This document shows, in pieces, positions 35,187 through 45,100 of a stretch of DNA of 64,000 nt (positions within the stretch are counted from its first letter, which is position 1; the number at the start of each line of letters is the position of its first letter). Source of the DNA: CAJXII01 sp965242915 (GTDB lineage: Bacteria; Campylobacterota; Campylobacteria; Campylobacterales; Arcobacteraceae); assembly GCA_965242915.1 (NCBI GenBank), contig CBDETN010000027.1, positions 310,001-374,000 of the forward strand. Reading direction: 5' to 3'. The notes beneath the pieces were generated by a model. The model was not told the DNA's origin. It made no database searches and saw only the letters and a program-made list of their open reading frames with translations. The position numbers and the translations under genes are program-made.

Positions 35187-36037
35187 TCAATTAAGCCTTA
35201 TGAGATCTCTGGCTATGAAATCTTTTTTTATAAGATAACTTTTTTTTGTTTTTAAAAAATATATCCATATATCTTCTTTTACTGCCAAAGGAAAAAGTGT
35301 ATCGTATGGATCTTCTAAAAGTAAAGCATCTAAATCTTTAAGATAAGATATAGGAGATTTTTCACCAAAATCAATAAATCTCTTATGTTTTTCATCTAGT
35401 CCTATAAAAAAATAACCTTTTTCAGAACTACAAAGTATCTCATTAATAGAATCTATATATATTTTTTTATAATATTCTTCATTAGATATCTTTTTTAACT
35501 TTCTTGTACCAAGATTAAATATAAATAAACCTTTGTTTCTAATAGAAAAAGCAATTTCATCATCAGATATTTTTACAGGATAGTCTGTATGAATATCTTT
35601 TAATAAAAATTCATTTTTACCATTATCTGGATTATCAAAATCTGCCAATATAAAACCATATGCTGGTGATAAAAATAATTTATTATATTTAGGAAAATAA
35701 ATAGGATATGCACCTTTTATTTTTTCACTCCATCTTCTAAACTTTTTTGTTTTTGTATTATATATATATAGTGCTTTGCACCAATGCCTTTTATAAATTT
35801 CATTCTAGCATTAAAAATCAATTTCTCATTATTTACTTTAAAAATTTTTGACATTGATGAAATATTTACATCCTTTGCACTTATAACTTCTACTTTACCT
35901 GTAGTGAAATCAAGTTGTCTTATTTCACCATAAACTGATCTTGAAGTAGCCCCATCATAAAAGTTACCTGTAGGTAAAATTTTTTCTTCACATCCAAGAA
36001 AGAAAAGTGAAATTAAAAATATAAATAGATACTTCAT
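35187..36037 (-). pseudogene. Lipoprotein, putative immunity protein of the 822-aa Rhs module, frameshifted at a TA repeat
   Basis: Two minus-strand frames (35717-36037 and one continuing to 35187) make one protein of about 280 aa. The first gives a lipoprotein signal peptide (FLISLFFLGC) and RQLDFTTGKVEVI. After the TA repeat the other frame continues YNTKTKKFRRW, AYPIYFPKYNKLF and later FIFNLGTRKLKKI. The repeated strand patterns resemble a beta-propeller. Removing one TA unit from the (TA)6 at 35759-35770 restores a single frame. It starts 1 bp after the 822-aa Rhs gene, the usual place for an immunity gene. As written, the main product ends after 106 aa. Confidence 0.7.
35759..35770. repeat. 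(TA)6 dinucleotide run at the frame break of the lipoprotein gene
   Basis: Six TA units coincide with the point where the lipoprotein frame changes. Five units would put YIYNTKTKKF in frame with the upstream part. This could be a contingency (phase-variable) tract or a simple disabling slip. Confidence 0.65.
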
Positions 36038-36038
36038 C

Positions 36039-38507
36039 TTATTTTCCTAAGGTATCAAACCAGTCACTTATGCTTTGTGTCTGTTGATCAATAATTTGAT
36101 TATGAATATTATCACAGTAGTTTTGGCAATTGTTATTAAATCTATCATAATTGTCTTTTGTAAAACCATCAGGCCTAAAATTAATTTTTTCTATATCATT
36201 TACATAATATACATTACTAAAAATATATTTATCAATATCATTGGGTTCTAATTCTTCATCTGTCATAAAACGTCCATCTGTAAAACCATCACTTTGTAAC
36301 TTTTTATCTTCAAAAAAATATGCTTGTTCATGCTTTGGTTCAAGATTACTATAATCTAAACTTTTATCTTGGAATCCTATTAAATTACTGCCTTTAAAAG
36401 CTAAATCTCTTTTACCAAATATAACTCCTCCATCTTGTAGTATTTTATTAAGTTCAGATTGTGTATATTTATTTGTATATGTATCTCTTGATGCTTCCGG
36501 TATTACACCTTTTGGTACACTTTCATTATAAGAAAAACTTGTATCTTCAAAATTATCAATATAATCAAAATATCTCGCCGTCGTCCCCATAGGATCAAGA
36601 AATTTAAGAGGATTATTCTTAACATAAGCATAAAGATTCATACCATCTAAATAACCTTTTGGGTCTTTAGAAATAAATCTAGCTAATGTTGGTGAATACA
36701 TTCTATTTCTGTAATAGTAAAGACCTGATTCAGAATCATATCTTCTTCCTGTGTAGGTGATAGTATTGTTTACATTTGACTTGAAGATGATACCTCCGTT
36801 TTGGTCTTTCATTGTCATTATACCAAATGAACTATAAGAATATGACTCTACTATTTGACCTGAACTATCTGTAATAGCTTGTATAGAATATTGTCTATCT
36901 TTTATATAATAAAATGTTTCATTGTTAAAGGTATATGCTATTGGGTCATCTATATAACTTGCATAGATATATGAGTTTGTTAATGTATCATTTTCATACT
37001 CTTGTATTACTTGGTTATTGTTATAGATATACTCTGTTGTGATGTTATCTACAGTTTTACTTACTCTTCTATTTTGTGCATCATAAGTATAAGTTGCGAT
37101 TGTTATATTGTCTTTTTTTAACTCTACTAATCTATTGCTATAATCATATATGAACTCTTTGTCTTTATAGATTTTTACATTTCCATTTACATCATACTCT
37201 ATATTACTGTTTGTTATAGATGTATATTCATTATCTAAGTTTACATCTCTATATTCAGGAGTATTATTTTGTGTAGTGAATATTTGATTTCCAACTTTAT
37301 CGTATTGAAAGCTATGGTCTTTATAGATATCTTTTAAAAGTCTATCTTGTTTATCATAGGCGTATTCTTTTATGATTTCATTGTTATTTTTAGAAATTAT
37401 CTCTTTTACGATATTTGAGTTTTCATCATAAGAGGTTTCTTGTGAGTAGAGAATATCTGTTTTTTTGTACTCTCTTTTTATCTCTCTATTTCTGTTATCT
37501 GTAGAAATAGTGTTTATTATACCGTTGTTATACTCTATAGAGTTTATTTTATTATCATTGTCATAACTCATTGTTGCATAATTTTCTATTTGTGTGAGTT
37601 TGTTTGATTTATCATAACTGTTTGTTTGTATGATATTGTTATCTACTTTTAGATTTAGCAGGTTTGAGTTATTGTCATACTCTTTATCTACTACTTTACC
37701 ATTTTGAGTAGATTTAGTTATGTTGTTTAGATTATCATAAACATAAGAAACAGTATTTATTTTTCTGTTTTGGTTATGATTTTTTGAAGTTATCAGCCTT
37801 GAAAGGTTATCATAACTAAATTCTTGTTCCAACTGATTGTTAACTATAGTTTTTACTTTTCTGTTTAGATTATCATAACTATACTCTACTATGGTACCAT
37901 CTTCTTTTATCTCTTTTATAAGATTTGAGTTTTTATCGTAGAAGAACTCTTTGAAAGTATTATCACCATTTATCTTTTTTGTTTTTTGATTAAGAGTGTT
38001 GTATTCATAATATACAGTTACACCTTTTGCATTGGTTATAGATATCAGGTTTGAGTTATTGTCATATATATACTTTGTAACTGCTTCGTCCTGAGTATCT
38101 TTAGCTTCAGTCTTTTGGATAATTCTATTTAAAGAATCATATTCATAACTTGTAATTACACCATTGAAACTCATACTATCTTTTACTTTGCCGTTTTTAT
38201 GATATGTTATCTCTTTTACTGCATTACCTTCTGTATATTTTACTTTTTGATTAAGTTCATTATATTGGAATTGTTTTACTTTTCCTTGGGGTGATGTCTG
38301 ACTTAGAAGATTGTTGTTATTGTCATAGACATATTTATAAATATTTCCTTTTGTGTTTGTTACTCTTCCTAGAGTATCGTATAAATAAAGATGATATATT
38401 AACTCTTGAAACTGATTGAATTTATTTATATTATTAGCTAATTTTAAATATGAAAAAATATTGTTTAAGTTTTTTTTATTAGTTTGTGGTTCTTTTTTCT
38501 TTTTCAT
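36039..38507 (-). CDS. Orphan Rhs/YD-repeat toxin module with variant C-terminal tip
   Basis: 822 aa. A leader of about 45 residues (KNLNNIFSYLKLANNINKF), with no signal peptide, joins directly to YD repeats. Residues about 50-638 are almost identical to residues about 1689-2275 of the 2482-aa Rhs protein, including the Rhs core (YTGRRYDSESGLYYYRNRMY, DPKGYLDGMNLYAYVKNNP). After DPMG the tip (about 642-822) is unrelated in sequence. It ends with NNNCQNYCDNIHNQ, a cysteine motif like that in LRAT/NlpC-type papain-fold toxins, with a possible His in KHEQAYFF. Lacking a secretion signal, it is probably a silent donor cassette. The next gene is its immunity candidate. Confidence 0.85.
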   Translation of the reverse strand: MKKKKEPQTNKKNLNNIFSYLKLANNINKFNQFQELIYHLYLYDTLGRVTNTKGNIYKYVYDNNNNLLSQTSPQGKVKQFQYNELNQKVKYTEGNAVKEITYHKNGKVKDSMSFNGVITSYEYDSLNRIIQKTEAKDTQDEAVTKYIYDNNSNLISITNAKGVTVYYEYNTLNQKTKKINGDNTFKEFFYDKNSNLIKEIKEDGTIVEYSYDNLNRKVKTIVNNQLEQEFSYDNLSRLITSKNHNQNRKINTVSYVYDNLNNITKSTQNGKVVDKEYDNNSNLLNLKVDNNIIQTNSYDKSNKLTQIENYATMSYDNDNKINSIEYNNGIINTISTDNRNREIKREYKKTDILYSQETSYDENSNIVKEIISKNNNEIIKEYAYDKQDRLLKDIYKDHSFQYDKVGNQIFTTQNNTPEYRDVNLDNEYTSITNSNIEYDVNGNVKIYKDKEFIYDYSNRLVELKKDNITIATYTYDAQNRRVSKTVDNITTEYIYNNNQVIQEYENDTLTNSYIYASYIDDPIAYTFNNETFYYIKDRQYSIQAITDSSGQIVESYSYSSFGIMTMKDQNGGIIFKSNVNNTITYTGRRYDSESGLYYYRNRMYSPTLARFISKDPKGYLDGMNLYAYVKNNPLKFLDPMGTTARYFDYIDNFEDTSFSYNESVPKGVIPEASRDTYTNKYTQSELNKILQDGGVIFGKRDLAFKGSNLIGFQDKSLDYSNLEPKHEQAYFFEDKKLQSDGFTDGRFMTDEELEPNDIDKYIFSNVYYVNDIEKINFRPDGFTKDNYDRFNNNCQNYCDNIHNQIIDQQTQSISDWFDTLGK

Positions 38508-38580
38508 ATTTTGTCTTTTTATAGTTACTTTTTATATGCATTACCACTTGGAAAGTGGTAACAAGTGATAATAATCTATT
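38508..38580 (-). other. Conserved element with a 9-bp hairpin ahead of the orphan Rhs gene
   Basis: A perfect hairpin ttaccactt-gga-aagtggtaa lies at 38541-38561, followed on the minus strand by AT-rich sequence and the ATG. The same arrangement, degenerated, precedes the third module (35122-35186). It could be a promoter element, a recombination landmark or a weak terminator for the upstream immunity gene. Confidence 0.45.
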
Positions 38581-39129
38581 TTAACGATAAACTTGAATAG
38601 GAGAAATATATAATTTAAATTTATTAGCAGAATTAAATCTTAAAGGTTCTACAACAGTTAGTTTTATACTTAAATTCTTATACTTGTTAAATAATGGAAT
38701 ACTAAAGTAGCCTAGTTCACAACCAGATAAATATGATTTATTTCTTTGAGAAATGCTACAAGTGTACCATTTATGAATATATTCTGTTTTTATCAAACTA
38801 TTGTTTCCAAAATATTCAACTTTTATTTTTCCTCTAAATTTATATAATTTACCATTACTATATTCTAATATTTTTTCATTTTCATCTTTAATATTTATTG
38901 CATATTGAGTAAAGTATTTATAGTTTAAGTCATATGTTTTACTAAATCCTTTAGTATAAAAATCAAAATTATCATTAACTATTTTTTTCCAATAATCTTC
39001 CGGGGTAAAAAATACATATTTTAAACCTGTAAAATAAACTATAAAACTTGGTAAATATCCTAAACCAAATATTATATATATTGGTATTAGAATAATTATC
39101 AATTTTTTAACTAAACTTTTTTTATTCAT
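38581..39129 (-). CDS. Putative immunity protein of the 2482-aa Rhs toxin, membrane-anchored
   Basis: A 182-aa protein with one N-terminal hydrophobic helix (LIIILIPIYIIFGLGYLPSFIVYF) and a soluble beta-rich domain with two cysteines (WYTCSIS, SGCELGYF) that could pair outside the cytoplasm. Its start overlaps the end of the Rhs gene by 8 bp, so the two are translationally coupled, as expected for a toxin-immunity pair. No family is recognised. A position outside the inner membrane would suit a toxin acting in the periplasm or entering through it. Confidence 0.55.
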   Translation of the reverse strand: MNKKSLVKKLIIILIPIYIIFGLGYLPSFIVYFTGLKYVFFTPEDYWKKIVNDNFDFYTKGFSKTYDLNYKYFTQYAINIKDENEKILEYSNGKLYKFRGKIKVEYFGNNSLIKTEYIHKWYTCSISQRNKSYLSGCELGYFSIPLFNKYKNLSIKLTVVEPLRFNSANKFKLYISPIQVYR

Positions 39130-42100
39130 AAATATTTACCATTTTATCATAATTGAGATCTACTCTATCAACAAAATCTTGACAATTATTTCTACCTGAA
39201 AAACACATATCATAAGTACCTGTTGTAGTAACATTAACAGCATTCTTCATAGCATCACCTTCATACTCTTTATCATTCCATACATCATATGTAAACATCT
39301 CTTCAGGTTCTTCTCTAAAAATCTCTCCTCCATTTTTATTATGAAATCCTCTATTATATCCATCATTCCACCAAATATGTTGATGCCCTACTACCATATT
39401 ATTCTTTTCTAAATATTCACTGTCTTCTCCTACCGTAAATGGTACAGGTCCTAATCCCCGATAAGCTATATGTGCTGTCAATCTGTTAGGATCTCTTTCA
39501 TCTTGTGGTAAATGACTATCAACTATTGTAAACTCATACGATTTATCATTAATAGCACCAAAATAATTATCATTTTCTTGTACTCTAACTTCTGAATTAT
39601 TATAAATATAATTGGCATCTCCACTATTCCCAAACCCACTATTATCATAAGTCACAGTAAAATCATCAGTCCTTCCACTTATACTATAACTAACTATTCC
39701 ATTTCCAAAACTATCAGAAAAAGACTGATATGCCGTAGTCCCAAAAGCATCCAAATACTTCAAAGGATTATTCTTAACATAAGCATATAGATTCATACCA
39801 TCTATATAACCTTTAGGGTCTTTAGATATAAATCTTCCAAGCTCTGCTGAATACATTCTGTTTCTATAATAGTAAAGACCTGATTCACTGTCATATCTTC
39901 TACCTGTAAAAGTGATAGTATTGTTTACATTTGACTTGAAGATGATACCTCCGTTTTGGTCTTTCATTGTCATTATACCAAATGAACTATAAGAATATGA
40001 CTCTACTATTTGACCTGAACTATTTGTAATAGCTTGAATAGAATATTGTCTATCTTTTACATAGTAGTATGTATTGTTATTATATGTATATGCTATTGGG
40101 TCATCTATATAACTTGCATATATGTAAGAGTTTGTTAATGTATCATTTTCATACTCTTGTATTACTTGATTGTTGTTATAGATATATGTAATAGTTTTAT
40201 CACTTAAGATTTTTTCTACTCTTCTGTTTTGTGCATCATAAGTATATGTAGCTATTGTTATATTGTCTTTTTTTAACTCAACTAATCTATTACTATAATC
40301 ATATATGAACTCTTTGTCTTTATAGATTTTTACATTTCCATTTACATCATACTCTATATTACTGTCTGTTATAGATGTGTATTCATTATCTAAGTTTACA
40401 TCTCTATATTCAGGTATATTATTTTGTGTGGTGAATATTTGATTTCCAACTTTATCGTATTGAAAGCTATGGTCTTTATAGATATCTTTTAAAAGTCTAT
40501 CTTGTTTATCATAGGCGTATTCTTTTATGATTTCATTGTTATTTTTAGAAATTATCTCTTTTACGATATTTGAGTTTTCATCATAAGATGTTTCTTGCGA
40601 GTAGAGAATATCTGTTTTTTTGTACTCTCTTTTTATCTCTCTATTTCTGTTATCTGTAGAAATAGTGTTTATTATACCGTTGTTATACTCTATAGAGTTT
40701 ATTTTATTATCATTGTCATAACTCATTGTTGCATAATTTTCTATTTGTGTGAGTTTGTTTGATTTATCATAACTGTTTGTTTGTATGATATTGTTATCTA
40801 CTTTTAGATTTAGCAGGTTTGAGTTATTGTCATACTGTTTATCTACTACTTTACCGTTTTGAGTAGATTTAGTTATGTTGTTTAGATTATCATAAACATA
40901 AGAAACAGTATTTATTTTTCTGTTTTGGTTATGATTTTTTGAAGTTATCAGCCTTGAAAGGTTATCATAACTAAATTCTTGTTCCAACTGATTGTTAACT
41001 ATAGTTTTTACTTTTCTGTTTAGATTATCATAACTATACTCTACTATGGTACCATCTTCTTTTATCTCTTTTATAAGATTTGAGTTTTTATCGTAGAAGA
41101 ACTCTTTGAAAGTATTATCACCATTTATCTTTTTTGTTTTTTGATTAAGAGTGTTGTATTCATAATATACAGTTACACCTTTTGCATTGGTTATAGATAT
41201 CAGGTTTGAGTTATTGTCGTATATATACTTTGTAACTGCTTCATCTTGGGTATCTTTAGCTTCAGTTTTTTGGATCACTCTATTTAACGAATCATATTCA
41301 TAACTTGTAATTACACCGTTGAAACTCATACTATCTTTTACTTTGCCGTTTTTATGATATGTTATCTCTTTTACTGCATTACCTTCTATATATTTTACTT
41401 TTTGATTAAGTTCATTATATTGGAATTGTTTTACTTTTCCTTGGGGTGATGTCTGACTTAGAAGATTGTTGTTATTGTCATAGGTGTATTTATAGATATT
41501 TCCTTTTGTGTTTTGTTTTTGGATTAGGTTTTTGTTTTCATCGTAGATATATGTTGTGATATTTCCATTTGCATCTGTTTGTTCTATCAGGTTGTTTTCC
41601 ATATCAAACTTATTTGAACTACTAATATTATCTATAGTTGTTTTTACAAGATTGTTTAGTTTATCATAATTATAGGTTGTGACACTGGCTGCTTTTGTTT
41701 GTGATAGTCTGTTCCCTATATTATCATATGTATATGAAGTTATTACTTCTTCTTGTAATCCTAATGCTTGAGTTACTTTTACTAGATTTGAGAAGTTGTT
41801 ATATTCTAGCTTTGTGATGATACCTTTTGCATCTATGGTTTGTATAGGACGAGATAGTTTATCATATACTTTTTTTGTAATATCTCCTTTTGCATTTGCT
41901 GTTGATATCTTTTCATTATGTACTGAATATACAAATATTGTTTGGTTTGCATTTACATCTGTAATTGATATCACTCTATTTAACTTATCATAAGTATATG
42001 ATTGAATTAGCTCTTCATTTTCCAGCAAGTTTGTTTTTCTTATCATATTTTTATTTTTATCATAAGAGTATAAAATTGTACTATTTGCTGCATCTGTTTG

Positions 42101-45100
42101 AGATATGATATTTCCTGCCTCATCATAACTGTATGTCGTTTTATTATTTTGTGCATCTATAGTTACAACTTTACGATTTAGTTCATCATAGAAGTGTTGT
42201 ATAGTGTTTTTATTTGCATCTATGGTTTTTATAATATTTGAGTTTTCATCATAAGTTATATATTTGCTATTGTTTTTTGAATCTATTAATTCTATTGGTT
42301 TATTTAATAGATTGTATCTATAGCTTTTTATATTACCGCCGGGAGAGGTCTCTTCTATTATATTTCCTGCGTTGTCATAGCTGTATCTTGTTATATCTCC
42401 TTTTGGATTTGTTGTTGATATTTTTTTGAAGTTTTCATCATATTTGTATGATGTGATATTTCCATTTGCGTTGGTTATATCTGTTACTCTATTTAGTTTA
42501 TCATACTTGTATGTTAGGACTATTCTATTATTTATAGTTTTTGATAAGAGATTTGAGTTATTGTCATAAGTGTATGATGTTTCTATATTTAATGGATTTA
42601 TCTCTTTAGTTTTTCTACCTAAGTTATCATATTCGTAAGAAGTGACTCTTTCATCATTACTACCATATCCGTCAGTTTTTTTGATAAGTTGCTGTTGTTT
42701 GTTATACTCATAAGCAGATACTATATTTATACTGTCGACTGTGTAACTTTTTTGAGTTAATTTACCTAGTTTATTGTAGTTATAGTTTGTAACTAAGCCA
42801 TTAGGGTCTGTTTTTTCTATTAATCTTGATACTTCATCATATTTGTATGTTATGATAACATCTTCTTGAACATCGCCTACTAATCTTTTTGATTTTTCCT
42901 TGACTAATTTACCATTAGCATCATAACTATAATATGTGGTATTGTTAAGTGGGTCTGTTTTTGATATCATTTTATTTAAAGCATCATAGGTAAACTTATA
43001 GACATTTCCTCTTTTATCTATTTGTTCTATTTTATTTCCCACTTTATCATATCTATATTTTATAGAATTACCTAAAGGGTCTATATCCTCTAATACTAAA
43101 GATTTTGTTACTATATCTCTTGCAGTGTCGTATACTTTTTCATAAACTGCTCCAGATGGCAAGGTTGTTCTTTTTAGTTGAACATTTTTAGTATATTCAT
43201 ATAGTGTTTCATAGCCTTTTGCATCTATTATTTTACTTTTTTTATTGTATGGGTTATACTCTATTTGTTTTTTATTACTCAAAGCATCCGTAACAGATAT
43301 AGTATTTCCTATTTGGTCATATTCAAATGAAGTTTCATTTTCATTTTTATCTATTGTTTTTATACGATTTATACCAAAAATATCATAGTTATTTACAACC
43401 TCACTTCCAACAGCATCTATAGTTTTTATTTTATTTCCATATTTATCATACTCATATGAAGTTATCTTATTTAGAGTATCAATTGATTGTAATAGATTAC
43501 CGTTATCATCATAGATATATTTTTTTATATTTCCCAATGGGTCTATGATAGTTGTTTTCTTATTGTGTCTGCTGTCATACTCATATATCCATTTTTCATT
43601 TAAAGCATTTGTTTTAGAAAGCATATTTCTTTTATCATCATAAGTATATGTAGTTTTATATCCATTTGCATCTGTACGGGTTACCATATTGTGATTTATA
43701 TCATATTCTTTTAGTTCTATGGTGTTATCTTTTGTGCTGATTCTTATCACATCATTTTGTTCATTAAAAAATACCTTTCTGTAATAACCCTCTTCATTCC
43801 ATGTTTCACTATATCTGTTGTATCTGCTGTATTGGAAGTGGAATGTTTCATCTTTTTTGTTTGTATGATGAGATACTTGATCATTTTTATAATATCCAAT
43901 ATTTAAGAAGTCTCCTGTAGGGAGGATATATTTACTCATATTATGATTATTTGCAGGATTATCCTGATTCTTTAGGTATTCATATCTTGTAGTATTATCT
44001 GCTAGGTCTGTAAAAGATATTAAATCATTTTCATCATATTCATAAGTTATAACTCTTCCTAAAAAGTCTGTTACTGTTTCTACTTTACCATTTGCATTAT
44101 AATGAAGACTTAGTGATCTTCCAATTGAATCTGATATTTTATTTATATTATAACTTTCATTGTATTCAAAAGTTAGATAGTTTCCATAAGAATCAATCTT
44201 TTTTATAAGAAGTCCATCATTGCCAAATATCTTTTGTGAGTTATCTTTTAAAGTGATGATATATAAATTATTCTCTTTTTTCAGAGTATATGTAGAACCT
44301 ACTGCATAGCTATATGAACCATCACTATTTTCCGTAATATTAACCGGTGTACCATTTTCATCAAAATATATTAAACTACCATCAACAGCAAATATAATTC
44401 TTTCCATATGTGCCCAAGTCCAACCATAGCCAAAGATTCCATTATATGTAGATTGTGATTTATATGTTCTTTTTATCTCTAGATTAAACCCTCTTGATTT
44501 TATAGATATATCAGGTCTTTCTATTTGATAAAATTCTCCTTTTACCATATCTACCGGATCACCATCAAAAAATTTTTCACTATAAGCACCTGTATTATTG
44601 ACATTTGTTTGGGAATTTTGGGTGTTGGTCACAGGTGTAGCACCACTACTAAAATCAATAGTAACAATATCTGCTGTAACATAATTTTCTGATTTAATAT
44701 TATGGGATACTGGAGTAGTTGTAATATTTTCATTTTCTTTAGTTACATCAGTACTTCCACCACCATGATTCATATTAAAGAAATATGCTATGTAATTATC
44801 TGCAAATGTAAGACTTACTGACATCACCAAACCTTCATAATTTACTTTTCTTACAGGTGTTATTATGATTGCATTATCATTTTGTATATTTTCAATAAAC
44901 CTCTTAATAGAATAATAACTATATCTATCTACAGTTTGGTTTTCCAAGATATAGATATGACCATTTTGTATATCATCTTTAGTTAGTGTTACTACTGGTA
45001 TTCCTTGTTCATTTGCAACCATAAGTGCCTTAATAGAATTACCACTTGGAGTACTTTGCCAATCTTCAAATATCAGTCCTTCATTGTATGATGCTCCATA

